Below the pieces are notes generated by a model. It did no database searches. It worked only from the letters and a program-made list of their open reading frames with translations, and had not been told where the DNA came from. A stretch of 64,000 nt of DNA from Castanea sativa (taxonomy: Eukaryota > Streptophyta > Magnoliopsida > Fagales > Fagaceae), in the NCBI RefSeq assembly GCF_040712315.1, contig NC_134017.1:10198001-10262000 (forward strand). The letters are read 5' to 3'. Below are positions 34,401-45,856 of the stretch, one piece after another; position 1 is the first letter of the stretch, and each line of letters starts with the position of its first letter. The translations under genes were made by a program, and so were the position numbers.

Positions 34401-36294
34401 AAGCTGGCTTGCGGGCAAACTCAGGCAAGCATGGTTGGCTCAGCTCATTGTACTCCCTGATTACAAAAGTGTGGCTTTTGTGGGCCTGTTGCAGTTGTGA
34501 AAATATGGTAAGCTGACATTTGAATCCTGTGGATTAACTATAACAAAGTTATTCCTCTTTGTTTGTCATAGCTTATGAAAGCAAAACATTTACTAAAATG
34601 TATTCCTACACAAATTGGGATCACCATCACTACTAAAGGAAATTTGACATAGTTGTCACTTAATCAAATTTTAAAACCAGTATGATACGCTTATCAAAAA
34701 AATAAAAAATAAAACCAGTATGATACGTGCAACAAACTAATGTATGCCATGTCAACTGCACTGGACTTATTTAATAGTGCAATTGTTAATTGCTGGCTTG
34801 CTGCAAGAATATGATACATAACAGTGAATTTTATTTTAAATTATATAAAATCTTGTTAGTATATTTGTTCGAATAGTATCTCTGTTGTTAGTTTGTAGCG
34901 TTCCTTTTCATTTGTATTTCTAAGTTGGTTCTTTTTGTGGGAAGAGGGAGTAAAAGGATATATAATAATTATATGATAGAGATGTTGCTTTTGTATATTT
35001 TGTTCCATTCCATATTGCATATTCTCATCCCTTTTATTCTCAAGTAGTTGGGACTCACCTTTTTGTCCTATTGACCTTTTGTGGTTATCTTATTTTCAGA
35101 TACCTTTGCTAGTTACTTTGGTCAGTATGGAGAAATAACAGATTCTGTAATTATGTTGGATAAACATTCGGGAAGACCACGGGGGTTTGGATTTGTAACA
35201 TTTTCTGACCCAACAGTTGCTGATAAGGTTTTGGAGGATGAGCATGTTATAGATGGTAGAATGGTAACATTATTATCCCATTTCTCAACTGTATGGTATT
35301 TTCAGGTTTTTTGGTTTGCCACACATTTTCCCCAGTATTCTCCCCTTATGGGTAGTGGAATTGTTTCCCAATCAGGTTGAAGTGAAGAGGACAGTCCCTA
35401 GGGAGGATACAGACTATAAGGGGGTATCAAAAACAAAGAAGATTTTTGTTGGTGGAATTCCACCATCTTTGACCAATGGTATTGTAGTCCAACAAAAAAT
35501 TTTGATTTTACTATAAGAAAATTCAATGCATTAATTAAATGAGAGTTTCTTTTGACTATATGTTTAAACATTGCAGAGGAGTTGAAGGAATACTTCTCTT
35601 CTTATGGTAGCATTGTTGATCACCAAATTATGGTGGATCATAAAACTGGGCGGCCTAGAGGCTTTGGTTTTGTCACTTTTGAGAGTGAAGACAGTGTTGA
35701 AGAAATTTTTTTGGAGGGAAAATTGCATGAACTTGGAGGCAAGCAGGTTAGTCAAAAACCATCTTAAGACTTGGAAATAGTGTTCTGTGCATTTTTTTAT
35801 ATGAAATCTTAATATGATGTTCACTGTAAATCCAAATGTAGGTGGAAATAAAAAAGGCAGAACCCAAGAGAGCTGGCGGTGATTACAGGGGCAATGCTGC
35901 CAAGTCATATGGTGGTTTTGGCGGTGGTGCAGCTGGATATGGAGGGTATAATTCCAGAGGTCGGGGTAGTGGAAAAATGGACAGGGGATATGGTGGGTAT
36001 GGTGTCTATGGTGCATATGGCGGTTATGGAGGAGGCTATGGTGGAAGTTCTGCAAGTTTCTATGGTGGCTATAGTGGATATGGATATGGATTTGGGTATG
36101 GTGGGCCCATGTATGGAAATGCTGGATATGCTGCTGCCGGTTATGGCATTCCTGGTGGTTATGCTGGTGCTGCTGGATATAGTGGTAGTAGAGGATATGG
36201 AGGAGCCGATGGTGGTGGTGGTTATGACAATGGTATGGGATATGAAAGGACTGGTAGTTCTGTGTCTGGAAGATACCATCCTTACAGAAAGTGA
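31415..36294 (+). CDS. hnRNP-like RNA-binding protein, two RRMs and Gly/Tyr-rich tail
   Basis: Exons 31415-31641, 31760-31800, 35100-35263, 35376-35478, 35577-35746 and 35842-36294 join in consistent phases to 385 residues. The N-terminus is acidic/His-rich (DHRHRHHQRREQ). RRM1 has RNP2 KLFVGGIS split across an intron and RNP1 RGFGFVTF. RRM2 has KIFVGGIP and the same RGFGFVTF. The tail is a low-complexity GYGGYGG-type domain with RG sites, ending RYHPYRK. Plant hnRNP A/B-type proteins of this layout bind mRNA in nucleus and cytoplasm and act in processing or stability; the exact paralogue is not assigned. Intron 2 is 3.3 kb and holds a MITE, a LINE tail and a C20 run. No coding lesion is seen. 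Confidence 0.93.
32420..32440. repeat. C homopolymer in hnRNP intron 2
   Basis: A run of about 20 C followed by GGCGCCCCC. It may be real or an assembly artefact; its length is unreliable. Confidence 0.7.
32775..33424. mobile_element. MITE in hnRNP intron 2
   Basis: The left end AGTGTTGTTAAAAGCG is repeated in inverse at the right end (GTGCTTTTAACAACACT), and further inward matches occur (AAAGCGCAAAG against CTTTGCGCTTT). The 650-bp AT-rich core is non-coding. Flanking CATG-containing bases are similar, but no exact target duplication was established. Confidence 0.75.
33490..33940 (-). pseudogene. LINE 3' tail in hnRNP intron 2
   Basis: The minus strand reads MANSVVSMLESWSG, AAFHVVHLG and KRVHWTKPQVF, a zf-RVT-adjacent LINE tail. 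A 3' UTR follows and ends in a poly(A) (plus-strand T run at about 33508). It is 5'-truncated with several stops. Confidence 0.6.
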
Positions 36295-36331
36295 GATAAA
36301 AAGGAAGATACCATTCTTACAGAAAGTGAGT
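36268..36331 (+). repeat. 35-bp tandem duplication over the hnRNP stop codon
   Basis: GGAAGATACCATCCTTACAG, with the following AAAGTGAG, occurs at 36268 and again, with one change, at 36303. The first copy encodes the last residues and the TGA; the second lies in the 3' UTR. Confidence 0.9.
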
Positions 36332-38001
36332 GAAAATCTCCAAACTTCATAGTCTGGATCAACATCTGATAATGATTGGAGATTTCTTGGTTTCTCTCCT
36401 CAGAAGCAACTGGAGACTAATCGGTTTCTTCTTGGAAGACAAAAATGGATTTATTTTTCGAAAGTGGAAGTATGTCTACTTCTTTGAACATTTCTTGATA
36501 GCTGCCCGAAGGGGTCAATTAAATGTATTGTAATTGTGAAAAGAATTCAAATGGTAGTGTTGAAATTTGCTATACTTTGGTCTTCATAAACTGTTTCAAT
36601 CAGAAGATTAATCTTTAGAAACTCTAACCTCGGTAGCATGAGAAATCTTGATATAGCTATTTTCCCACTTGCTCTGTACATAAAATGAGTGTGCAGGTTA
36701 CAAGAAGATTTGTAAGCAATAACCTGTAAGTCTCACTCTCATATGTTCAACTCAATTCTTATCGAATGTTGTAACTTGTGGTGTATATAGAACTGTTTCA
36801 TATTGGTACGGTGCAGTCTTGTACCATTTGGTAAAAAGTAAAAAATAAAAATAAAAATTGCTTGTTGGTTTTTTGTCTCACCTCTATCTTATCATTTTTA
36901 TTTCACATTTAGCAAATAAGTTATTGATAACTATGGCATACCAAATGGGTACGTCCATGGCGTATTATAGATTGTAGCCTTGTAAGTTGTAGGAATCAAT
37001 TAGTAAAGTTCCAGAATCTTAAACCACAGTTGTTTTTGTTTGATGGTAAGTCATAATAACCACGAACTCCAAACGTTTGGTTTGGTGGTTCCAAAATTTA
37101 TGATTTTTCATCATGTAGTCTTAGTTGGATCCTCTCCGCTATTATTCAACCTACCCGTGTGAGTTCACATATCCTGTTAGCACCCTTGTAATTTTGTAAT
37201 ATACATAATCAATCAAAAAGGATTGAGAAAGCAAAAAATAGCAAATTAAAGGATTGAGGAAGCCAAAAATAGCAAATTTAATTTAAATGAATGATAGATC
37301 GATATCTAATGTATAGTTCAAGAATGGTTTGGTTTGGATCCAATGTTCTAGGGTTTTAGTGCATTGGACCTAACACGATATGTATATGTGTTTAATAGTG
37401 ACTACGTATTAAGTTCAATGCACTAGAGCACTAGACCTAAGTTAGTCCATTCAATACTAACTTAATAATTTATATGTTAAGGAAAAGTCTAGTGATAAAA
37501 TGATAATAACATATTTTCTAGTTTAAATCTTAGTTCCTTTTCGCTGTCTATCAATCTCAAAATGGAACAAACTCTAATCTATGTTCGTGGCTTTTACTTT
37601 TTTTAGCATTTTTGAAGCCTTTAGCATATATGAAAATAATGTTTAAATTAATTATTTTTAATTATGGAATTTAAAATGATAAAATTAAAAATTCAGGATT
37701 AACTTGTCACAAAAGAAGTAGAGACCAATTTAGGCCTTTTCTCAAAACAAGAGATTCATACCACCAATTTACAAACCCCCACCCCGCTAATTTATAAACC
37801 ATAGTTTGACTCGATTCGAATAACCACATAATAACTTGCAAAAGGGAAAGCCTTAATTAATTGCAAGGATAACCATTGAGTGGAATTTTTGTTTAATTCA
37901 GTATTAAGATTAGATGGAGGAGCACATTATGCCTTGCATTTGCGAGGATAATGCTCCATCTAAACAAAGATTAAAGATGCATGTCATGATAGAGTAAGAC
38001 A
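36295..38001. other. hnRNP 3' UTR and intergenic DNA
   Basis: No further gene. Around 37345-37450, TTTTAGTGCATTGGACCTAA and TTCAATGCACTAGAGCACTA form an imperfect inverted repeat. A hairpin GATGGAGGAGCA ... TGCTCCATC lies at about 37913-37960. Confidence 0.4.
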
Positions 38002-38009
38002 AAAATGAG

Positions 38010-38202
38010 AAGAAATTATACAGTCCTCTGGTGGACCATGTTACTTGTCCATCATTCTACTAAAAAACTCTCATTTGTTTAAAATTGCTAAGTCAATAAT
38101 TAGTTTCTGTTTTAAAAAAAAATTTAACTCAGCAATTTAAACAAATGTGAGTCTTTTAGTAAAATGGTAGACCACGTCACCTGTCCACCATATGGACCTT
38201 AT
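38010..38202. mobile_element. MITE split by the Tat retrotransposon (left part)
   Basis: The left end is AAGAAATTATA. Long arms pair inside (GGTGGACCATGTTACTTGTC with ACGTCACCTGTCCACC; CATTTGTTTAAAATTGCT with AGCAATTTAAACAAATG). The matching right end TATAATTTCTT lies at 49466-49476, beyond the retrotransposon. An 8-bp duplication AAAATGAG flanks the whole (38002-38009 and 49477-49484). Confidence 0.8.
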
Positions 38203-38952
38203 TGTAAGTGCACAATTGCACCTGGACCCAAGAACAGTTATGGGCTCAGGCCCAATGAGCCTTAAACAATACGAATTTGTAGAGTGTGGGCTTTAAACCT
38301 AGGTTAGAAGTGTGTGGGGATTAAATGACAAACTAAAGATTGCCAGTACCTGGAAACAACAAGGAATAATGTAAGTAGGCCTCCTCGGATGTAAGCCGAG
38401 AGCTGTTCTTATATTATATCTCTCTCTTTGTCTTTTTTCTTTTTAGGTTACAAAAAGTTCCGTCCCCTTTCTGTTCTCTGTCTCTTCTTAAATACTCCTC
38501 TTTTTAATACTTTATACACGTGTTGCCCCAACTCCTCCCTTAGCCTAGATATTTCTTTTCTTAGTGCCTTTGAACAGTAACTAGAAGTTTCCCTTCCACT
38601 GTTCAAGTGTCACTTCCCCATTAATGCGGCCAGGATGGTAGGTGCAAGGTCTTTAATGTGGAGGTAGCAGCCTTTACCTTTGACATTTTTCCCACATCAG
38701 TGCTTCTAGGACATTCAAGGGTTCACCTCCTTTAACCATTGGTCTTGACCGTGTCATTCCCTAACCTTTACCATGAAGTCCCGGGTTCTCTGGTGTCAGT
38801 ACGAGGGGAAAAGCATCCTCGGCTGGATCTTCGGATCCTCGGCTTATGGGCCGACCCGTAATACTAACAGGCCCTAAACCCAAGAGCAGGTCGGCCTTCC
38901 TTAGCATGACCCATCGGCCCATATTCTCATCAAGGTATCCTTACTCCCCACA
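38203..38952 (-). repeat. Tat element 3' LTR
   Basis: Begins TGTAAGTGCACAATTGCACC on the plus strand and ends TTACTCCCCACA. Compared with 48712-49463 it differs by scattered substitutions and a few 1-4-bp indels. Confidence 0.93.
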
Positions 38953-38966
38953 ATAGCCCCTCAAAA
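38953..38966 (-). other. Polypurine tract of the Tat element
   Basis: The minus strand reads TTTTGAGGGGCTAT directly before the 3' LTR, the usual place for plus-strand priming. Confidence 0.6.
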
Positions 38967-39458
38967 CTCTAATTTTCGATGTCCGAGGAGAAAAATAGGG
39001 TTTTGATCTAACGAGGATCCACTCTCACCACTTTATATGTGATGGCACGTGTGGAAATCGTTTCGCGTCCCAGAAGATGCCACTTGGCGGTTTTATTTTC
39101 AAAAACGCGCGCATTTATTACTGCAAGTTACTCTTTGTCTCCCATGTTCAACGGTGAGATGGGCATCCAACGGTCCTCGTTACTCCACGAAATTTTAGGC
39201 GGGACAAATATAATTTCGAGGCCGCCCTTTCGCACGTCGTGACGCTTCGGGAACCTGCGCCTTCATTTAATTCATCAGGGATCAATCCCATCAAAACACC
39301 TACAATCATTCTTTACCAGCAGAAAACCGTGGAAACCCGTACCTTCAACTTTGTAAGTTCTTGCTCTCTCTGTTCTTAACCTTTTCTCCTCGGATACAGT
39401 CCTCGGCTGTCTTCGTAAACATTTTTTCCTTTAAAGTTTAGCCTTTCATTCTTTTCTA

Positions 39459-41999
39459 ATGGGTAGGTTTAAGTGTCTAGTTGATTCCGTCGCTGGGATG
39501 GAGGGTTTTAGGGCTAAATACCGTATTCTCAGCGATGTAGGACTAAAATATTGCCCGGCAGAAGCCGTGGCCAGTTCTAGGAAAGAGGAAGAGGTTATCA
39601 TCCCTATGATAGCCTTTATAGAGGGTGGGATGACCCTTCCAATGAAACCCGTAATGAGGGAATACCTTCGCAACCACCGGTTGTGTCCCGATCAATGTCT
39701 CCCAAACGTTTTTAGAGTTCTAGGTAGTGTAGATGCTCTCAACGAGCAGATGGGTTTAAACCTCACATGGCACGATGTCGTGTTCCTATATGAGTCCCAT
39801 AAACTTTCTAAGGTAGGTTATTATATTAAATCTCGGTCCAGCACCGTTAGGCTAATCTCCTGCCCAAATCAAACAAAGGCATGAAGGACGACTACTTGAT
39901 CGTGTACGGGAGCGGCACGACGGCCTCCACTTGCCCGGTTGAGTGGGGGGATCCGGTGCGACGCCGTAGGATTAATCTCCCCACAACACAACTTCTCCTA
40001 ACACACACAGAAATGCGTATTCGTATTTACTTAAATTTGTTAAATATTTGTGTGAATCGACGATTTGTTTGTTTTGACGTCTTTTTTGCGGATAAGCGGC
40101 ACGTGCGTCCTCGTCGAGTCAACGTAACATTGCCGATCTAAACCGAGTACTTCGCTCCGAAGTGTTCGTTAGTGAAGACTTACAACTCCGGGCTGCTCAC
40201 CTCATTCTAGGGTACAATCCCCTTTCCTCAGACTTCCAGGAGATAGAGAACGCCATAATTGCGGGCGACCGAAGACGAAGGAGGATAAACGTAGCTCGGC
40301 CCCACTTTCTGGACGACCGCGAACTCCCGGACGCTCCCAACACCGTTTTGTACAACCGGCCTATAGCAGCAATCCCCCTTGCTGTGCATTCACGAACAAC
40401 TGTCATTCCAGAAGAGCAGGTGTCTTCTTCACACACACTTGACGACGAGATAGATCAATTCCATCTCGAAGACACCGAGAGACCTCGCGGGAACCAGTTT
40501 GTGGTACTTTCCGACGAGGAGGAAGAAGCCACCGAGGCCTCTGGAATTGCAGGGTTTGTAGTTGTCCTTCCCGAGGACGAATTTAAAGAAGACATGGGAA
40601 GAATGGAGGGTCTCCTCACCAATAGGGCCGCTAAGGTTGCAGAGAACAAGAAAACGGGGACGTCCCAAGTTCCCCCAGCTTTACCTCCTCCTCCTCCTCC
40701 AGCTGAGCCAAAACTGCCAGCCGAGGATCCCAAGAAGAAGAGGAAGGGGGATAATGAGGGGACGAGTAATAAAGACCCCAAGAAACCACGCCAACAACTC
40801 CCGTCGGCCCCGGCGGCGGAAGCTGGACAAGGGCAAGGGTAGAGCCCGTTCGGTTGAAATCGGGGAATTCAGGGACGAGGCTGAAGTGCGCCGAGCACCG
40901 ACCACCTGGTCCCCTGATCTAAAGCTGGACGGCGCACCCATCTCCTGCCAGTCCAGTATAAGGGCGGTTCAACAAGGCCACGCCCACCACCTGGCCGAGG
41001 TCTTGGAACGCCCTCTTCTGCTGCCCAAGGACATGGAGACCTTGGAAAAGATGGGACAGCCACAACTATTCCTCTCACTAAAAAGAGACTTAGCGCTGGT
41101 AAGTTTTTCTCCTTTTTTAGGAAGATTCCACTTTTAATAATATTTATAGGTAAGTTTGTTTTTTATTATTCCTAACTCCATCATACTTTGTTACAGGCTA
41201 TTCAGGAGGTCTTTGTAGCTGAAAAGCTTATTGAAGACACTCAGAAAGTAGCCGGGCGAGCTCGAAATTAGGTTGGAGGCGAGAAGTCCTTGGGTACGGC
41301 CCTTGCGAGAACGAGAAGCTGACCTCGGAGGTGTCGAGATCGAGGAGAGAGAAAAATGGGGTCGAGTCAAACTTGAAGACTATGAAGACCCAGATAGAAG
41401 GACAGCGCAAGCTCCTTCATGAAAGAGATGAAGAGCTCTCCCAAGCTCAAAGGGAGTGCTCGGATCTGAAGAAGCAACTGGCGCTGATGAAGGAAGAAGC
41501 CGGCTCCTTCCAACTCTCTCTTCAAGGCGCCAAGCGAGGCAAGTTTTGATGAAGGGGTAGCAACCACCGAGGAGCGGTGACGGAGGAGTTCGCGGCTTTA
41601 TGCCGCGAATACTGTCAAAAAGTATGGGGGGAAGCTTTAAATGCAGCAGGAGTTCCCCAATCTTCGGATTTGAGGAAGTCCGAGAACGTTTGGCTTCCCC
41701 TAGAAATACAAGAGATTGAAGAGGCTCCTGCTGCTATTCCTACCCCTGAGACAACTCTTCCTGCCCTACCTCCGGTGGTCCCACGGCAAATTCTGATCCT
41801 ACGGAGAACCTTCGGTTCCAACAAAGAGAAGGAAGGAGGAGGGGATGCGAGAGAAGGACTTAAGCCAAACAGGTTGAACCCAACGTCCCGCCAACGAAGA
41901 CAGGATAAGGGAAAGCAGATCTTGACTCCCTTTGAGCTGGAGTTGAGAAAGACCGAGGGCACTAGTACCTCTCAGCAAGAGCCTCCTCCAAAAGCTTAG
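39459..41999 (+). pseudogene. Antisense additional ORF of the Tat element
   Basis: This region reads on the plus strand, opposite to gag-pol. It starts at 39459 (MGRFKCLVDSVAGMEGF), runs open to 39884, shifts frame near 40130, resumes (EVFVSEDLQLRAAHLILGY) to about 40839, shifts again, and ends in 41577-41999 (LCREYCQKVWGEALNAAGV ... acidic/Pro tail). The middle has a Pro run, a basic KKKRKGD-type segment and a coiled coil interrupted by a probable intron (41101-41196) and stops near 41268. The domain order (globular N-terminus, coiled coil, YCxxVWxEALNxAGV) is one I associate with extra ORFs of plant Tat elements. The function of such ORFs is unknown. Confidence 0.7.
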
Positions 42000-42499
42000 G
42001 ACTTAGCTTAGGGCTTCTCTTTTTCCATTTTTGAATTATCTATGTAATGCATATTTAACTGATTAATGAAGAACAATTTCATTTGCTTTTCACTTGGGTT
42101 GTATCTATTATACTTTACTTTACTTTTTTTTGTATTTGTTATAAATATTGCCATTAGTACATAACCAAAATTTCTCAGAGTAAACAAATCTAACTCCAAG
42201 GATTGCACAATCATAACTTTCACATAATCTTATGCACATCATTAAAGATTTAATAAAAAGTGACATGGTTAATATATTTAAACAATGCCTTGATTAAAAA
42301 GAAAAGAGGACTTCATATAATGATTAAACCCTTATAATGCACAACACTGTTTCTAGTAGGATGTAAGATCCGATGACCATTCCTTACACAAAATTGCTTA
42401 ACACTTAAAGATATGAAACTTAAGGTCCGAGTTTAATAAACAGTAACGCATTAACATCCAGACATAATAAGGAGATAACCTTGATCAAAATTGTGGTCC

Positions 42500-43280
42500 G
42501 AAGATAAGACTTCACCAATTTTACGTTTGATTCTTAAAAATTATAACTTCAAATGTTAATTTTCCCAAAGTAGGAGGTCCGAAGACCCGGCATAAATAAG
42601 GGTATGTATAACAAATAACAACAAATCAAATACCACAAGCTTTCTGGTCCAAGGACTGCACTTAACCAAGTTTATGTTTGATTCTTAAAAATTATAACTT
42701 CAAATGTTAATTTTCCCAAAGTAGGAGGTCCGAAGACCCGGCATAACTAAGGTTCTGTTTAACAAATGACAAGACATCAATTTCCACAAGGTTTATGGTC
42801 CGAGGACTGTACTTAACCAAGTTTCTGTTTGATTCTTAAAAATGATAACTTCAAATGTTAATTTTCCCAAAGTAGAAGGTCCGAAGACCCGGCATAACTA
42901 AGGTTCTGTTTAACAAATAACAAGACATCAATTTCCACAAGGTTTATGGTCCAAGGACTGCACTTAACCAAGTTTCTGTTTGATTCTTAAAAATTATAAC
43001 TTCAAATGTTAATTTTCCCAAAGTAGGAGGTCCGAAAACCCGGCATAACTAAGGTTCTGTTTAACAAATGACAAGACATCAATTTCCACAAGGTTTATGG
43101 TCCGAGGACTGTACTTAACCAAGTTTCTGTTTGATTCTTAAAAATTATAACTTCAAATGTTAATTTTCCCAAAGTAGGAGGTCCGAAGACCCGGCATAAC
43201 TAAGGTTCTGTTTAACAAATGACAAGACATCAATTTCCACAAGACATCAGTTTCTGTTTGATTCTTAAAAATGATAACTT
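42500..43280. repeat. 151-bp tandem array in the Tat 3' region
   Basis: The motif GTAGGAGGTCCGAAGACCCG recurs at about 42570, 42721, 42872, 43023 and 43174, a strict 151-bp period. Each unit also carries TTCTGTTTGATTCTTAAAAA and AACTTCAAATGTTAATTTTC. There are about five copies, very similar to one another. The array lies between the ends of the converging antisense ORF and pol. Confidence 0.93.
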
Positions 43281-43336
43281 CAAAAATCAGAGCTACTCAT
43301 AACTTTGAAATATGAATTGAAAAAAGCTCATTTTCA

Positions 43337-45043
43337 TTAATAATAATACCTTCTAAGATTATTTACATTCCATGGACGTGGTACAATTCGTTCGTCTAGG
43401 TCAACTAGCCTATACGACCCTATGCCTGCTATTGAAACAATGCGATAGGGGCCTTCCCAGTTAGGTCCTAGCTTACCCCAAGCTGGGTTCTTAGAAGTGC
43501 CTACAACTTTCCTTAATACAAGATCACCAGGCGCAAGTGGCCTTAGCTTCACGTGGGCATCATATCCTTGTTTTAGCTTCTGCTGATAATAAGCCATTTG
43601 GACCATAGCTGCCTCACGCCGTTCCTCAAGTAAATCAAGATCTCTTTCTAGAAGTTCCTTGTTATTCTCTGGGCTAAAAGAACTTGTCTTTAGAGTAGGA
43701 AAACCAGATTCCAATGGTATTACCGCCTCGGCTCCATAAGTCATAGAGAATGGCGTTTCTCCAGTGGACCTGCGCGGAGTGGTCCGATACGTCCACAGGA
43801 CATGAGGGAGCTCTTCTACCCATCTACCTTTCGCATCATCCAACCTCTTCTTGAGCCCGTTGACTATAACCTTGTTAACGGCCTCGGCCTGCCCATTCCC
43901 TCGAGGATAAGCTGGGGTAGAATATCTATTTGTGATACCCATGTCACCACAATATTGCCAAAAGGCGTTGCTGTCAAATTGAACGTCATTGTCTGAGACA
44001 AGTGTATGCGGTATACCAAATCTAGTAACAATATTTTTCCATATAAACTTCTTAGAATCAACATCTCGGATATTGGCTAAGGGCTCAGCTTCAACCCATT
44101 TAGTGAAGTAGTCTGTTCCCACGAGCAGCCATCTTTTGTTGCTAGCAGCTCTCGGAAATGGCCCTACAATGTCCAGGCCCCATTGTGCAAAAGGCCAAGG
44201 GCTGGAGAGAGGGTTAAGAACCCCTCCAGGTTGGTGGATATTAGGGGCGAATCTTTGACATTGATCACATTTTCTGGCATAGTCCTGAGCCTCCCTCTGC
44301 ATATTGGGCCACCAATAACCCTGAGTTAGGGCTCTATGGGCTAAGGACCTTCCCCCAGTATGACTCCCACAAATTCCCTCATGCAATTCCTCCAGTAATG
44401 ATTCTGTTGATTCAGGGTGTACACACAACAAATACGGTCCTGAAAAGGATCGTTTGTATAGCTTCTGGTCCTCGGACAACCAGAAACGCGGCGCCTTTCG
44501 ACGTACCTTTTCTGCTTCAACCTTGTCTTCGGGAAGGATGTCATTTTTAAGAAAAGATATGATCGAATCCATCCAACAAGGACCAGGCCTTATTAGATGG
44601 ATGCGAGGTGCGTTAGCAGTTACAAGAGAAGGTTCTACCAGATCCTCAACGAGAATAACCCTTGGTAGACCTTGAGCCGAGGATGTTGCCAACGTAGCCA
44701 AAGAATCTGCATGAGTGTTTCCACTCCTAGAGACATGAGCTAAGGCAAAGGAGTCGAATTCAGCCTGCTGACGCTTGACCTGGGCCAAATACTCCTGCAT
44801 TCTGGGGTCTCTAGCCTCCATGGTCCCCATGACTTGGCCGACCACTAACTGAGAGTCCGAGAACACATGGATTTCCTTGCCACCCATCTTATGTACCATT
44901 TGCATGCCTACCAAGACTGCTTCATACTCGGCCTCATTATTAGTAGCCGAGAAGGCCAATCTCACAGATTTTTCAAAGACAATTCCATCAGGGGACATTA
45001 GAACAAGTCCAACACCGGACACTTTTTGATTAGCAGGCCCCAT
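43337..45043 (-). CDS. Tat pol 3' half: archaeal-type RNase H and integrase
   Basis: An open frame of 568 codons on the minus strand. Residues 1-130 form the second, archaeal-type RNase H (NNEAEYEAVLVGM with the catalytic Glu, HVFSDSQLVV with Asp). Its first catalytic Asp lies just upstream in WRVYVDGA, separated by an apparent 1-nt shift near 45035. Then comes the integrase: the HHCC zinc region (SHTGGRSLAHRALTQGYWWP, CDQCQRFAP) and the DDE core (Asp in WGLDIVGPF, Asp in LVSDNDVQF, Glu in GNGQAEAVN). A GKLGPNWEGPYRIV-type C-terminal domain ends it. No chromodomain. Integrase inserts the cDNA; the role of the second RNase H in this lineage is not settled. Confidence 0.88.
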   Translation of the reverse strand: MGPANQKVSGVGLVLMSPDGIVFEKSVRLAFSATNNEAEYEAVLVGMQMVHKMGGKEIHVFSDSQLVVGQVMGTMEARDPRMQEYLAQVKRQQAEFDSFALAHVSRSGNTHADSLATLATSSAQGLPRVILVEDLVEPSLVTANAPRIHLIRPGPCWMDSIISFLKNDILPEDKVEAEKVRRKAPRFWLSEDQKLYKRSFSGPYLLCVHPESTESLLEELHEGICGSHTGGRSLAHRALTQGYWWPNMQREAQDYARKCDQCQRFAPNIHQPGGVLNPLSSPWPFAQWGLDIVGPFPRAASNKRWLLVGTDYFTKWVEAEPLANIRDVDSKKFIWKNIVTRFGIPHTLVSDNDVQFDSNAFWQYCGDMGITNRYSTPAYPRGNGQAEAVNKVIVNGLKKRLDDAKGRWVEELPHVLWTYRTTPRRSTGETPFSMTYGAEAVIPLESGFPTLKTSSFSPENNKELLERDLDLLEERREAAMVQMAYYQQKLKQGYDAHVKLRPLAPGDLVLRKVVGTSKNPAWGKLGPNWEGPYRIVSIAGIGSYRLVDLDERIVPRPWNVNNLRRYYY

Positions 45044-45130
45044 CTACATAAACTCTCCAAGCCGAGGGCGATATGGGCATTATCACACCAACTGATTTTT
45101 CACCCATGTGTGCTTCTTTTGAAGTTTCTT

Positions 45131-45775
45131 CTAACAATGGTTCGCAAACTCTGCCACCAAATCAGCGAGGACCTGTCCCTTTACTGAAGTACGAGGCTTG
45201 TATTTAACATCAAAGGCTCCCAAAATAGTTCCCCATTTTGCCACCCTGCCAGAATAATCAGCACTACGCAACACAGCCCTGAGAGGCAACTGGGTCAAAA
45301 CAACCACAGTATGAGATTGGAAATAATGAGGAAGTTTGCGCGTGGCGTGGACTACAGCCAGAAGCGCTTTTTCCAAGGGCAGATAGCGCACCTCGGCCTC
45401 ATTCAAGGATTTACTAACGTAGTAGATCGGTCTCTGCACTCCATTTTCATTCCTTATAAGGACTAGGCTCACCGCGTGAATAGCCACGGCCAGATAAGCG
45501 AATAAAACCTCGTCCACCTCAGGGCGAGATAAAATGGGTGGGCGAGAAAGATATTGCTTAAGCTGTTGGAAGGCTAATTCGCAGTCCTCGGTCCATTGAA
45601 ACCCTTTCCACTTGTTCAACAACTGAAAGAAAGGACGACACCGGTCAGCTGACCGAGAAATAAATCTATTTAACGCAGCAATCATTCCGGTCAATTTCTG
45701 AATCTCTTTTGGGTTCCGAGGCGGCTGCAAATTCTGAATAGCCTTAACTGTCTTGGGTTTACCTCTATGCCCCAT
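45131..45775 (-). CDS. Tat pol: RT C-terminus and first RNase H
   Basis: An open frame of 214 codons on the minus strand covers the RT connection ([20 protein letters not shown]) and the ordinary retroelement RNase H ([39 protein letters not shown]). The catalytic Asp/Glu/Asp pattern looks incomplete: LAVA stands where DASxxA is usual, and VVVLTQLPL where TDxxPL is usual. So this first RNase H may be inactive. A stop precedes the aRNH frame at 45043. Confidence 0.75.
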   Translation of the reverse strand: MGHRGKPKTVKAIQNLQPPRNPKEIQKLTGMIAALNRFISRSADRCRPFFQLLNKWKGFQWTEDCELAFQQLKQYLSRPPILSRPEVDEVLFAYLAVAIHAVSLVLIRNENGVQRPIYYVSKSLNEAEVRYLPLEKALLAVVHATRKLPHYFQSHTVVVLTQLPLRAVLRSADYSGRVAKWGTILGAFDVKYKPRTSVKGQVLADLVAEFANHC

Positions 45776-45856
45776 GAGTGATCATATATCCCAAGAACTT
45801 TCCGGATCCCACGCCAAAAGAACACTTGGAAGCGTTAAGGCGCAACTTATACTTCC

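Noticed and set aside
35905..36279. Minus-strand Ser/Thr/Ile-rich open frame over the hnRNP tail
   Set aside because: Mirror of the Gly/Tyr-rich coding repeat of the real gene.
40681..41078. Minus-strand frames rich in Arg/Ser/Gly opposite the Tat antisense ORF
   Set aside because: GC-rich shadow frames of the plus-strand ORF.
42500..43280. CRISPR-like array
   Set aside because: Whole 151-bp units repeat without unique spacers, and the genome is plant nuclear.
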